Below are positions 35,228 to 44,139 of a DNA stretch of 64,000 bases, piece by piece. The notes beneath the pieces are model-generated. The model ran no database searches. It was not told the origin of the DNA and saw only the letters and a list, made by a program, of their open reading frames with translations. Within the stretch, counting starts at the first letter, position 1, and the number at the start of each line of letters is the position of its first letter. Position numbers and translations under genes: made by a program. Source of the stretch: Bacteroidota bacterium (GTDB lineage: Bacteria > Bacteroidota > Bacteroidia > 2-12-FULL-35-15); NCBI GenBank assembly GCA_029237775.1, contig JAQZBR010000004.1:868001-932000 (forward strand), read 5' to 3'.

Positions 35228-35243
35228 AAAAATCATTAACGAA

Positions 35244-36944
35244 TTATCTCAAGACAACCTTCTGCCTGTACATCTCATTTGCATTTCTAAGCTCGATTAT
35301 ATAAATTCCTCTTTCTTTGTCTGCCATATCCAGGCTCGTACTTACCGGGGTAACAATACGTTTTTGTTCCACAATTTGTCCCAAGCTGTTGATCACCAAA
35401 AGATCGTACTCCGAACTTTCAGCATCGTTCAACTCCATTACAAAATGCCCGTCACCCGGATTCGGATACACATTCAGGGAAGCAAGCCTCTTTTCGGTAG
35501 TAACCGTTTCCTCCCTTTGGATAAAACTACTGTCGGCTTCCTCTGCTGCCAATTGTTCTTCCTCCCCTTCCCTTGTCGGAGATGAAAGAATTTTTACAAT
35601 GAACATATCTGTCCGTGAATATGCTGTAAGGCTTGTGCTTCCAAAAGTGGCACCGCTCAGCATAGCACCTGTTGAGTAAACATTCCCATTTGACTCGGCA
35701 CAGATCGCATTTCCCGATTCATAACCAAGATCCTCATAGGCATCTGCAGAACCTCCTCCAGTTGACACCCATTTAAAATTTCCTGCATTATCTAAACAAG
35801 CTGTAAAAATATCAGAGTTATCTGCTGCTGTCTTAGTGTAAGGGCCAAAGCTCACTGTTTTCCCATATTGTCCAGTGATGTACACGTTACTTCCTGCACA
35901 AGCAATTCCTCTTGCTCGGTCGTTTACATATCCTCCCGCCTTTTTTACCCACTTCACATTCCCGTTAAGGTCATACTTTGCAACGAAAATATCTGATGAT
36001 CCTGTACTGTTAACCACGACACCTCCGAAATTTGCACTTGATCCGAATTCTCCTCCGACATATAATTCATTATAGCTGTTTATGGTCACCGCCCAACCAA
36101 CATCGTTTGAGCTTCCTCCGCCTTTCTTCACCCACATTAGACTTCCACTTGGTGAATATTTTGCAAGAAACATTTCATACCCTGAAGCACTCATTGTTGT
36201 AGAACCGAACTTACATCCGTTACTGTACATTCCGCAGATGTAGACGTTTCCGTAAGCATCGCACTTAACCGATTTAGCTTCATCCCTCCCCGGGCCGGCA
36301 GCTTTCTGCACCCACAAAAAGTTTCCGTTTGCATCATACTTAGCAATGAATATATCATCATCACCGGCACCGGAAAGCGTGGTGGCTCCGAAGGTGGTGG
36401 TGTTCCTGAAAAACCCGCAGACAAAAATATTTCCGCTTGCATCTGTCGCTATACCTAAACCTTTTTCATCATCATATCCCCCTCCTCTTCTGGCCCAGAG
36501 CAATGTTCCGCTTAAAGTGTACTTCGCAAGTATCACATCATTATTGTTTTTCGTAGTTAAGGTGATTGAAGAACCCGGAAATATGATCTTCGCATTCGAG
36601 CCTTGTGCTTCTCCTGCAACATACACGTAATTACCATCGCAGGCCAGTGCATGCGCATAGTCACCGGACGGGCCACCCATTGTCCTTATCCAATTGAGGC
36701 TGCCTGAGGGACTATACTGCGCTACATACATATCGTGGTTTCCCTGACATGGAAGAGTAACTCCGCTGAAGACTGCATTCTGTTCATATTTCCCGGCAAC
36801 ATATACATTGCCCGCTCTGTCGTTTGCTATTCCATAGCCGTAATCATAGGCCCACAATCCGCCCTTCTTCGCCCATGAAACAGTCTGCCCGTAACTGCCC
36901 GCGAATGATACATTCAGCAGCAGCAAAAAAAATAGTCGTTTCAT
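35244..36944 (-). CDS. Secreted SBBP-repeat beta-propeller protein with T9SS tail
   Basis: A 566-residue protein: signal peptide (LFFLLLLNVSFAGSYGQ), then about eight SBBP-type repeats of about 52 residues (pattern DASGNVYVxGxF, FGxTTLSxxGxxDIFIAKYxxxGNxxWVKKAGG), which form a beta propeller. A short acidic linker leads to a type A T9SS domain (LNVYPNPGDGHFVMEL ... GIYIIELRNANEMYRQKVVLR). Such proteins are surface or extracellular and of unknown ligand. Confidence 0.88.
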   Translation of the reverse strand: MKRLFFLLLLNVSFAGSYGQTVSWAKKGGLWAYDYGYGIANDRAGNVYVAGKYEQNAVFSGVTLPCQGNHDMYVAQYSPSGSLNWIRTMGGPSGDYAHALACDGNYVYVAGEAQGSNAKIIFPGSSITLTTKNNNDVILAKYTLSGTLLWARRGGGYDDEKGLGIATDASGNIFVCGFFRNTTTFGATTLSGAGDDDIFIAKYDANGNFLWVQKAAGPGRDEAKSVKCDAYGNVYICGMYSNGCKFGSTTMSASGYEMFLAKYSPSGSLMWVKKGGGSSNDVGWAVTINSYNELYVGGEFGSSANFGGVVVNSTGSSDIFVAKYDLNGNVKWVKKAGGYVNDRARGIACAGSNVYITGQYGKTVSFGPYTKTAADNSDIFTACLDNAGNFKWVSTGGGSADAYEDLGYESGNAICAESNGNVYSTGAMLSGATFGSTSLTAYSRTDMFIVKILSSPTREGEEEQLAAEEADSSFIQREETVTTEKRLASLNVYPNPGDGHFVMELNDAESSEYDLLVINSLGQIVEQKRIVTPVSTSLDMADKERGIYIIELRNANEMYRQKVVLR

Positions 36945-37252
36945 TTTTCATATACGTTTTATTGGTTATTCAATTCTACCATAAACTTACAACTGTTAAT
37001 AAACGTCTTGAGAAATAATTAGTTGAGCAGTAAAAAATGAATGTCATTTAACATATATCCTTAGCTATTCAGAAATCAGACTGCCGCGGATAAAAATTTG
37101 CAATTCAAACTACACCCACTAAAATTTTTTACAACAAATTGCCAGGAATTCAGCGAAAAATTAACCAAAAGTGGGGTATTATCGCCCCAAAACCACTATT
37201 AACAGGGGCTTTTGCGTATTTATCCGAATTAATAGCCGATGTTTGCACTGCG
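36945..37252. promoter_or_regulatory. Divergent regulatory gap before the stressosome operon
   Basis: 308 bp between divergent genes with no ORF I support. It contains nested inverted elements around 37170-37200: AGTGG...CCACT arms enclosing GGGG-TATTATCG-CCCC, with AACCACTATT at 37191-37200 equal to the half-site of the palindrome at 29238. A weak -7 candidate GATGTTTG lies at 37238-37245. Confidence 0.4.
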
Positions 37253-37666
37253 ATGAAAAAGGAGTTAGTTTTTTTTCTTATTGATGATGATAAAGATGAT
37301 ATAGAAATATTTGATCTTGCTCTTAAACAAACCGAACACTCCGTTAGGCTGGTTTCCACAAATAATGGCAATGACGCCATTAAAATGTTTGAATCAGACA
37401 AAACATTCATTCCTGATTTTATTTTTCTTGACCTTGATATGCCGGTAATGGATGGAAGGGCTTGCTTCAGAGAGATCAAAAAATTAGAGCACCTGAAAAA
37501 GATCCCGGTGTACTTCTATACGACTTCACCTCATCTGCTGGAGAATCCTGAGTTCAGATTATCGGGAACCACACTGTTTTTTTTCAAGCCATCCTATATA
37601 CAGGAATTGATCGCTTTTTTAAAGAATGTAATAAATAAAAATAATCCTCTGACGAATAACAACTAA
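37253..37666 (+). CDS. Single-domain response regulator, first gene of the stressosome operon
   Basis: 137 residues from ATG 37253; the longer open frame upstream lacks receiver features. Acidic pocket FLIDDDKDD, phospho-acceptor D60 in FLDLDMPVMDG, Thr in YTTS, Lys in FFKPSYIQE. It has no output domain. It precedes the RsbR-like gene by 11 nt, so phosphate relay is tied to the stressosome. A second receiver closes the operon. Confidence 0.9.
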   Translation: MKKELVFFLIDDDKDDIEIFDLALKQTEHSVRLVSTNNGNDAIKMFESDKTFIPDFIFLDLDMPVMDGRACFREIKKLEHLKKIPVYFYTTSPHLLENPEFRLSGTTLFFFKPSYIQELIAFLKNVINKNNPLTNNN

Positions 37667-37677
37667 ACCTAGAATAC

Positions 37678-38556
37678 ATGACAACAAAGAACGAAGCGCT
37701 GAAAGCACTTCAAAAACGCAAAAAAGAAGTTCTCGAACAATGGATGAAAAACCAACTTGAGGATGAGGGTCTTCGTAATAATCTTATTTCGGATGAAGAT
37801 CAGCAACAAACATCAGATGAGCTGTTAAATCTTCTATTGGCTGCATTGAACGATTCGAGCATTGAAGATGTTCACTCAAGGGATTTTGAGAAGGTTCTTG
37901 ATATCCTGTCAGGCATTTCCATTTCACGTGCGAAACAAGGGTTTTCCCCCCGTGAAACAGGGGTGTACATTTTCGGATTAAAGGAAGCCCTCCTTACAAC
38001 CCTGCAAAAGGATATGAAAGACCCTGCCCAGCTTTATTCAGAGAGTCTGAAGCTCAGCAAGCTCCTCGATAATTTCGCTATTTCTTCATTCGAAACATTT
38101 ATCAAAGGCCGTGAAGAAGTTATTCTTCGCCAAACCGATGAGATCACCGAGATCTCAACACCTGTCATCCATGTTTGGGATGGTGTTCTGGCAATGCCGA
38201 TCATCGGTACTCTTGACAGCGCAAGGACCCAGATCGTGATGGAAAATCTTCTCCAGGAAATTGTTGAAACAGGAAGCAGTATTGCAATTCTTGATATATC
38301 AGGCGTTCCTGCGGTAGATTCATTGGTTGCTCAGCATCTAATTAAAACGGTAAGTGCTACACGTTTAATGGGTGCAGAATGTATCATCAGCGGAATCCGT
38401 CCGGAGATCGCTCAGACTGTTGTTCATCTGGGAATTGACCTTTCAACGATCATTACAAAAGCTACATTGGCAAGTGCACTCAAATCAGCATTCTCTATGC
38501 TTCAGCTGGAGGTTTCCAAGTCAAAAATCAATTCAATTCCGTTAGCTGCTCGATAA
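37678..38556 (+). CDS. RsbR-like stressosome scaffold/sensor with STAS domain
   Basis: A 292-residue protein. The N-terminal helical domain (KALQKRKKEVLEQWMKN ... LSGISISRAKQGFSPRET) resembles the RsbRD-type N-terminal domain. The C-terminal STAS domain (about 165-285) contains PIIGTLDSART and ILDISGVPAVDSLVAQHL, where RsbR carries its phosphorylatable residues: Thr/Ser at the first site and Ser at the second. It forms the stressosome core with RsbS and holds RsbT. RsbS starts 2 nt after its stop. Confidence 0.88.
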   Translation: MTTKNEALKALQKRKKEVLEQWMKNQLEDEGLRNNLISDEDQQQTSDELLNLLLAALNDSSIEDVHSRDFEKVLDILSGISISRAKQGFSPRETGVYIFGLKEALLTTLQKDMKDPAQLYSESLKLSKLLDNFAISSFETFIKGREEVILRQTDEITEISTPVIHVWDGVLAMPIIGTLDSARTQIVMENLLQEIVETGSSIAILDISGVPAVDSLVAQHLIKTVSATRLMGAECIISGIRPEIAQTVVHLGIDLSTIITKATLASALKSAFSMLQLEVSKSKINSIPLAAR

Positions 38557-38558
38557 AC

Positions 38559-38963
38559 ATGGATAAGATACCTATTCTTAAAATGAGTGATTTTTTGCTG
38601 GTAACAATCCAGGTTGATCTCTATGACCAGCTGGCAGAAAATCTGGAATCCGACCTGATCAACATGGTCAAAAAATATAACAGTCATGGAGTATTAATAG
38701 ACATCTCCGCAGTTTCCATCATCGATTCATTTATGGGCCGTATTCTCGGAAATATTGCGATGATGTCGAAGATCCTTGATGCTGAAACGGTGGTGGTTGG
38801 TATGCAGCCCGCTGTTGCAATCACGCTGATAGAGCTCGGTTTGCCATTGAAGGGTGTACACAGTGCATTGAATGTAGAGAAAGGTATGGCTTTATTACGC
38901 TCTAAGATCCATAACATCGAGCAGGATATATCTATACCGGCTGATGATAGTAGTACTGAATAA
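38559..38963 (+). CDS. rsbS: RsbS-like stressosome STAS protein
   Basis: A 134-residue single STAS domain: ILKMSDFLLVTIQVDLYDQ at the N-terminus and VLIDISAVSIIDSFMGRIL with the Ser that RsbT phosphorylates. Phosphorylation would release RsbT. The last 20 bases overlap the RsbT gene, so the order and coupling match rsbRST operons. Confidence 0.92.
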   Translation: MDKIPILKMSDFLLVTIQVDLYDQLAENLESDLINMVKKYNSHGVLIDISAVSIIDSFMGRILGNIAMMSKILDAETVVVGMQPAVAITLIELGLPLKGVHSALNVEKGMALLRSKIHNIEQDISIPADDSSTE

Positions 38964-39357
38964 AGACGAATTAAGGATCATGAAAGAACAGGATGTTGTT
39001 CCATACCGTAACAGGGTGAAAGAGCATGCTGTGAAAATGGGAATGGGGCTTGTGAACCAGACCAAGCTTATTACGGCCGCCAGTGAGCTGGTTCGTAATA
39101 TGCTTAAATATGGCGGTGGTGGAATCGCCACCATTGAAACGATAAGCCAGGGACGGGAAAACGGAGTGAGACTTGTTTTTGCTGACAAAGGCCCGGGAAT
39201 AAAAGATATTTCGCTAGCGATGAAAGACGGCTTCACCACGGGCAGAAGCTTAGGCTTAGGCTTGCCGGGAACAAAGCGGCTTGTAAGTGAGTTCCTGTTA
39301 GAGTCAACAGAAGGCAAGGGGACAACCGTAACTATAATAAAGTGGAAGAATGGATAA
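38944..39357 (+). CDS. rsbT: RsbT-like serine kinase / switch protein
   Basis: A 137-residue GHKL protein: N box ASELVRNMLKYGGGG, G1 DKGPGI, ATP lid with GLGLGLPG. In the known system it phosphorylates RsbR and RsbS and, once released, activates the phosphatase RsbU. No RsbU with an RsbT-binding domain is encoded here, so the released RsbT must act on another partner, possibly the kinase at 40376. It overlaps both neighbours. Confidence 0.92.
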   Translation: MIVVLNKDELRIMKEQDVVPYRNRVKEHAVKMGMGLVNQTKLITAASELVRNMLKYGGGGIATIETISQGRENGVRLVFADKGPGIKDISLAMKDGFTTGRSLGLGLPGTKRLVSEFLLESTEGKGTTVTIIKWKNG

Positions 39358-40372
39358 CAGTGCTGGTTTCATATCCTATCGTCTCGAAGAACGGAGTTAC
39401 GTATCAGCAGCAAAAAGAGATATTCATTCACGTGTTGTGGCAGCGGGGTTTTCTTCTAAAACTGCAGGAGAAATAGACATCATAATTGCCGAGTTGACAT
39501 CCAATCTGATCAAACACACACCTCATGGTGGTGAAATTATCTACAGAATCACAGGCCTTCCCTATAATAAAGTGTTCGAAGTATTTTCATTGGATAACGG
39601 ATTTGGAGAAAATGATATTCAGCGTATGCTGAAGGATGGGCTTTCATCTGCAAACACTCTCGGACACGGACTGGGGGCAATCCAGCGCCTGAGCGACCAT
39701 TTCCAGATCTATTCAATGAAAGGCTGGGGAACTGTCGCATTCGCGCAGAAATATATGGTATCCCCTTCATTAAAACCATCTGCAAAAACTCCTGTAATTG
39801 TGCGGGCTATTCAGGAAAATATTCCGGGAGAAGATGTATGCGGTGATGGGTACGCAGTCATTCATAAAGAGAATGAAACGCAGATATTTTTAGGTGACGG
39901 GCTGGGCCACGGCCTCGAAGCAAACATTGCGGTGAAGATGGCTATTGAGGCTTTCAGGTCCTGCACTGAAAAGAGGCCTGCTGATATCCTGAGATTTATC
40001 CATGAAAAAGTAAAGAAAAGCCGGGGTTTAGTTGCCGCAATAGCGATTTTAAATCATCAGGAAAAGGTGTGGACATTATGCGGTGTAGGAAACATCATGA
40101 CAAGGGTTTACACAGGCCTGGAATACAAGAATTACATGGCACATAACGGGATCCTTGGGCTTAACGTTTCTCATACGCTTACCAACTGTGAGATTCCGGC
40201 CGAACGCTTTCAGACGCTAATCATGTGCTCTGACGGCATAAAAACCAAATGGGACATCAATAAATATGTATCCATTTTAAAATACGATCCAGCTATACTC
40301 GCTGCGTCAATTTTTAAGGATAACGCACGCAGAACAGATGACATGAGTATTCTGGCTGCAAAAATAATATAA
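39350..40372 (+). CDS. HATPase plus PP2C (RsbX-like) bifunctional protein
   Basis: A 340-residue protein. Residues about 1-135 are an anti-sigma-type HATPase (IIIAELTSNLIKHTPHGG, SLDNGFG, GHGLGAIQRL). Residues about 145-340 are a small PP2C phosphatase (GEDVCGDGYAV, FLGDGLGHGLEA, LIMCSDGIKTKWD, RTDDMSILAAK). The order RsbT-like kinase domain then RsbX-like phosphatase is known in stressosome operons outside Bacillus. It would dephosphorylate RsbR/RsbS to reset the complex. It overlaps rsbT by 8 nt. Confidence 0.88.
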   Translation: MDNSAGFISYRLEERSYVSAAKRDIHSRVVAAGFSSKTAGEIDIIIAELTSNLIKHTPHGGEIIYRITGLPYNKVFEVFSLDNGFGENDIQRMLKDGLSSANTLGHGLGAIQRLSDHFQIYSMKGWGTVAFAQKYMVSPSLKPSAKTPVIVRAIQENIPGEDVCGDGYAVIHKENETQIFLGDGLGHGLEANIAVKMAIEAFRSCTEKRPADILRFIHEKVKKSRGLVAAIAILNHQEKVWTLCGVGNIMTRVYTGLEYKNYMAHNGILGLNVSHTLTNCEIPAERFQTLIMCSDGIKTKWDINKYVSILKYDPAILAASIFKDNARRTDDMSILAAKII

Positions 40373-40375
40373 TCA

Positions 40376-42049
40376 ATGATCGAAATAGTAAAAATAAATC
40401 TGGACAATGAGATGGACTTGATCCTCGCTCATAAGCGCACTATGAAGCTTTGTGAGCTTTGTGGGTTGAGTGTGGCAAATCAGACCACCTTTGCAACTGC
40501 GGTTTCCGAAATTGCAAGATGTGCAATAAATATAGGGGATCGTTCCCACCTAATTCTTTCCATAAACACCTTCAAGATAAACAAAAAGGAGATTGTTGCC
40601 ATTATTTATGATAAGGTGAACCTTGGTGAAAACCCTGAAGCGCTGGCCTATGCAAAGCGTTTAATGGGAGATATGAAATCAGTAAAATATAATGATTACT
40701 ATGAAATCAGGCTTTCACATATCATTAATTTCAGCGGGACAATATCAGAAACAAAGATTCAGGGATTCAAGGATTATTTTAAAAATGAGCCACCTATATC
40801 ACCTTACGATGAGATCAGAAAGAAGAATATCCAGCTGATCGACATTTCCAACAAACTGATGGAGAGTGAAAAGCAATATCAGATGCTGAGTGACACGCTT
40901 CCGCTAATGATGTTTGTTATCAATAACCAGGGGGAGATCACGTATTCAAACAAATGGCTCACAGATTTTTTCCCACTTCAAAAGGTGGGAAGTTCGGGTA
41001 TTTCTTTTCAGTCGATGTTTCACACAGATGATTTTAAGAGCCTTTCTATTAAATGGGAAAAGTCGCAAACAGAACGATCGATTTTCAGAGCTGAAGGAAG
41101 GTTACGCGGAAGAGAAGATAAATATGTGTGGCATCTGATCACAATAGTGCCTTCAAAATCTGAAAAAGATGTTGTTGCCAACTGGATCGGTTTCTTTGTA
41201 GACATCCACTCACAAAAGTTGGTAGAAGCTGCATTAAAAGATAATGACGGATTAAAAGTCATTCAGGAAGAGCTCAGGTCGAATCAATCCTTGTTAGAAG
41301 CAAAGTTAGGTGAGCTAAAGATCAGCAATCATAACCTGGAGCAATTTGCATTCATCGCCAGTCACGATTTACAGGAGCCCTTGCGGAAGATCAAAACCTT
41401 TGCTAATCTGCTGGAAGATGATATAAAACTGACAGAACCTCAGACCAGGTATTTTAATAAGATCAGAAATTCGGCCGACCGGATGTCATCGCTGATCAGT
41501 AATATCCTCGACTATTCCAGATTGAATAAACAAAGCAGCAGCTTCTTGAGAACAGACTTGAACCAGATAATGCAAAACATTCTGGTTGATTATGAATTAC
41601 TGATCGAGGAGAAAAATGCGACTATCAAGGTTTCAAATTTACCGACACTGAATGTTATACCCTCTCAGATACTTCAGTTGTTTTCAAACCTTCTTCATAA
41701 CTCTCTTAAGTTTTCTGAACGCATTCCTGAGATTGAGATCAGTTCACAAGAGCTCTCCGTAAAGGAGGCTTCACAGGTGGACGGCCTCGTGAATGGTAAA
41801 AAATACATACAAATTAAATTTAAAGATAACGGGATCGGTTTTTCGAAAGATTATTCAGAGAAAATATTTGCGATTTTCCAGCGGCTCCGTGAAATAGAAA
41901 CACCCGGCACAGGGATCGGACTTGCACTTTGTAAAAAAATAGTAGAGAATCACAATGGCGTTATAAAAGCGGAAAGTGTTCACGGGCGTGGATCTGAATT
42001 TAATATTTACATACCAGACAATAACCCGGCATCGATAACTAAAGAATAA
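40376..42049 (+). CDS. Histidine kinase with RsbT-like N-terminus and PAS domain
   Basis: A 557-residue soluble protein. Residues about 1-130 look like a degenerate RsbT/anti-sigma HATPase: an N-box-like VSEIARCAINIGD is present, but the G1 and G2 loops are lost. A PAS domain follows (about 165-285), a coiled coil, HisKA (FAFIASHDLQEPLRK, H330) and a HATPase (NLLHNSLKFS, DNGIGFS, GTGIGLALC). The degenerate domain could let the kinase join the stressosome or compete with RsbT, coupling it to a phosphorelay. It starts 3 nt after the previous stop. Confidence 0.88.
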   Translation: MIEIVKINLDNEMDLILAHKRTMKLCELCGLSVANQTTFATAVSEIARCAINIGDRSHLILSINTFKINKKEIVAIIYDKVNLGENPEALAYAKRLMGDMKSVKYNDYYEIRLSHIINFSGTISETKIQGFKDYFKNEPPISPYDEIRKKNIQLIDISNKLMESEKQYQMLSDTLPLMMFVINNQGEITYSNKWLTDFFPLQKVGSSGISFQSMFHTDDFKSLSIKWEKSQTERSIFRAEGRLRGREDKYVWHLITIVPSKSEKDVVANWIGFFVDIHSQKLVEAALKDNDGLKVIQEELRSNQSLLEAKLGELKISNHNLEQFAFIASHDLQEPLRKIKTFANLLEDDIKLTEPQTRYFNKIRNSADRMSSLISNILDYSRLNKQSSSFLRTDLNQIMQNILVDYELLIEEKNATIKVSNLPTLNVIPSQILQLFSNLLHNSLKFSERIPEIEISSQELSVKEASQVDGLVNGKKYIQIKFKDNGIGFSKDYSEKIFAIFQRLREIETPGTGIGLALCKKIVENHNGVIKAESVHGRGSEFNIYIPDNNPASITKE

Positions 42050-42056
42050 TGATAAA

Positions 42057-42503
42057 ATGGAAGATACCATAAAAATATTACTGGCTGATGATGACGAGGA
42101 TGATCGTTTCTTTTTCGAGCTTGCATTAAGCGAACTGAAACGAAATGTTAAACTGGACTCAGTTGTAAACGGGGAAAAATTAATGCATTATTTAAACGGG
42201 GCAGGAGATAAATTACCTGATGTTTTATTTCTTGATATAAACATGCCGAAGAAAAACGGAGCAGAATGTCTTAAAGAGATAAAAGCTATCGATTCGTTAA
42301 AGGACATTCCCGTTATAATTCATTCCACTGCCTTAAGCGACCTTATGACCGAGTCCCTTTATGATAACGGAGCGATCTATTACATTCACAAAAAAGAACC
42401 TAAAAAGCTTAAGAAATGCATAGATCACATTCTTAATCTTGTAGCAAACGAAGGTCTCTCGCAGCCGGCAAAAAACGATTTTATTCTTTGTGTGAAAGAG
42501 TGA
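42057..42503 (+). CDS. Single-domain response regulator, last gene of the stressosome operon
   Basis: A 148-residue receiver: LLADDDEDDRFFF, phospho-acceptor D60 in FLDINMPKKNG, Ser/Thr in IIHSTAL, Lys in IHKKEPKK. It has no output domain, so it relays phosphate or signals by protein contact. It begins 7 nt after the kinase stop and ends directly against the convergent 42504 gene. Confidence 0.93.
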   Translation: MEDTIKILLADDDEDDRFFFELALSELKRNVKLDSVVNGEKLMHYLNGAGDKLPDVLFLDINMPKKNGAECLKEIKAIDSLKDIPVIIHSTALSDLMTESLYDNGAIYYIHKKEPKKLKKCIDHILNLVANEGLSQPAKNDFILCVKE

Positions 42504-43115
42504 TCAACTAATCCTCTCCCGCTTGATATAAGGGCGAAATTGCTCCACCAGCTTCTCTAACTTAATAGGAAAAGCTGTGGATGTGGAATTTACGATCGCG
42601 CAAAGCAGCGTGCGGTCCTTTAAGAAAATTCTGAACTGGGTGCCTGCTTTGATCTGCTCGGCCAATTCAACACGGACTTTGCGGTCATTTAAATATTCTA
42701 TGAATTTTTTTGCTGTGCTGTTCTTGGCGGAATAGCCCGCAATAACAATGGTTTCAAGCTCACGATGTCTATTTAAAAGTTTCAGCACATCGTTATATTC
42801 AATAATTTCGATGTCAGTATCCCGTGCACTATGCCCTTTTCTTCTGACCTTGCGTGCAATATTCATAACACCGGTTTGAAGATCTTGCATGATCTTTTTT
42901 CTTTCTTCTACTGCCCGTTCTCCCTCTTTATATTTTAAATCTGTTTTGTTAAGAGCTGCAAGAACTTTCCAGAAGTTATTCTGTTTATTTGGATAGAAGA
43001 ACTCATAGCTCCAACGTTTTTTGTGGGGAGGAAAATTGCCTAGTATAAGCGTTCTCATTACCGGGATATCATAATCCCAGTCAGGATGAGTCTCTATGGT
43101 GTATTCTTCGTTCAC
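42504..43115 (-). CDS. Uracil-DNA glycosylase-superfamily-like protein
   Basis: A 203-residue protein. RTLILGNFPP (residues 21-30) followed by SYEFFYPNKQNNFWKVL fits the UDG superfamily start (a GxxPG-like loop, then YY...NxFW). A second region, ETIVIAGYSAKNSTA, and LLCAIVNSTSTAF (171-182) near the C-terminus correspond to the LxSTSPAN-like loop. A catalytic Asp at the usual place is not evident, so the exact activity is uncertain. The neighbouring AlkB gene supports a DNA-repair context. Confidence 0.65.
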   Translation of the reverse strand: MNEEYTIETHPDWDYDIPVMRTLILGNFPPHKKRWSYEFFYPNKQNNFWKVLAALNKTDLKYKEGERAVEERKKIMQDLQTGVMNIARKVRRKGHSARDTDIEIIEYNDVLKLLNRHRELETIVIAGYSAKNSTAKKFIEYLNDRKVRVELAEQIKAGTQFRIFLKDRTLLCAIVNSTSTAFPIKLEKLVEQFRPYIKRERIS

Positions 43116-43186
43116 ATTTTAGAATTGAAAAAATTCAGACCAGCAGAAGGCACAAGTTTTTTCACAATTTCGTCAACCACATTTCT

Positions 43187-43513
43187 ATGATATTAAGAAG
43201 CGACCTCCTCATTAAATTTTTTGAAATTTTTGCTCCTATAAAAATTCGTGCGATCACTCTTTTTCCTTTCATTGTTATTTCTTCGCAAACTAAAATGGAC
43301 GATGTGTTGTTAAATCATGAAAGAATTCATTTACGTCAGCAGCTGGAGATGCTCATCATCCCGTTTTATATTTTATATTTAATTGAAGGTATTTTCAAAG
43401 GTTACAGAAACATAAGTTTTGAAAAAGAAGCCTTTGCCAATGAAGCAGACCAGGGTTATCTTAGGAAACGGAAATTGTTTGCCTTTGTTAAATATTACAG
43501 AAAAAAATATTAA
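43187..43513 (+). CDS. Small membrane-associated protein with HExxH motif
   Basis: A 108-residue protein. A hydrophobic stretch (ITLFPFIVI) is followed by NHERIHLRQQLEML, which contains HERIH (HExxH), a hydrophobic helix (LIIPFYILYLIEGIF) and SFEKEAFANEAD, whose Glu could be a third zinc ligand. It thus resembles a minimal membrane zincin. I know no characterised family. It is 23 nt upstream of alkB on the same strand. Confidence 0.6.
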   Translation: MILRSDLLIKFFEIFAPIKIRAITLFPFIVISSQTKMDDVLLNHERIHLRQQLEMLIIPFYILYLIEGIFKGYRNISFEKEAFANEADQGYLRKRKLFAFVKYYRKKY

Positions 43514-43536
43514 CGTAACTAAAATGTATTTTCACA

Positions 43537-44139
43537 ATGGATTTGTTCACTGAAGACTTCCCGGTAAGCATTCTGCCTTATGACGGGACGGTCTTGTACT
43601 ATGGCAAGGTCTTCTCATTGAAGGATTCTGATGAGATCATGCAGGAGCTTTTAAGTACCATTGAATGGAAGAACGATGAAGCGGTCCTATACGGCAAACA
43701 TTTTATTACACCAAGGAAAGTGGCCTGGTATGCCGATAAAAATTATTCTTATTCTTATTCGGGAACCACCAAACATGCGCTTCTATGGACAGCCGGGCTC
43801 CTTGCGCTGAAGAGTAAAGTGGAGCAGATCACCAAACGCAGCTACAACTCATGCCTTCTTAATTTGTATCACACGGGTGATGAAGGAATGGCATGGCACA
43901 GTGACGATGAGAGATCTCTTGACAGCCAATCATCAATAGCCTCTGTTACATTTGGTGCGGAAAGAAAATTTTCTTTTAAGCATAAGCGGACAAAAGAAAC
44001 CGCATCACTCGTCCTTGAACATGGTAGTCTGCTTGAAATGAAAGGATCGACACAAACCAACTGGATGCACCGCCTTCCTCCGACCACGAAAGTGAAAAGG
44101 CCAAGAGTGAATCTAACGTTTCGTTCTATGAAGGAATAG
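43537..44139 (+). CDS. alkB: AlkB-family 2-oxoglutarate/Fe(II) dioxygenase
   Basis: A 200-residue protein. AlkB motifs: LLNLYHTGDEGMAWHSDDE with iron ligands H121 and D123, distal His H178 in NWMHRLPP, and RPRVNLTFR (R190, R196) for 2-oxoglutarate binding. Length and RxNLTFR ending match the short AlkB/ALKBH2-like group that removes alkyl groups from DNA bases. Its 3' end overlaps the convergent DoxX gene by 14 nt. Confidence 0.93.
   Translation: MDLFTEDFPVSILPYDGTVLYYGKVFSLKDSDEIMQELLSTIEWKNDEAVLYGKHFITPRKVAWYADKNYSYSYSGTTKHALLWTAGLLALKSKVEQITKRSYNSCLLNLYHTGDEGMAWHSDDERSLDSQSSIASVTFGAERKFSFKHKRTKETASLVLEHGSLLEMKGSTQTNWMHRLPPTTKVKRPRVNLTFRSMKE

Noticed and set aside
35244-36944. Polysaccharide utilisation locus around the GH10 xylanase
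   Set aside because: No SusC/SusD pair is adjacent; the neighbours are T9SS surface proteins with their own terminators.
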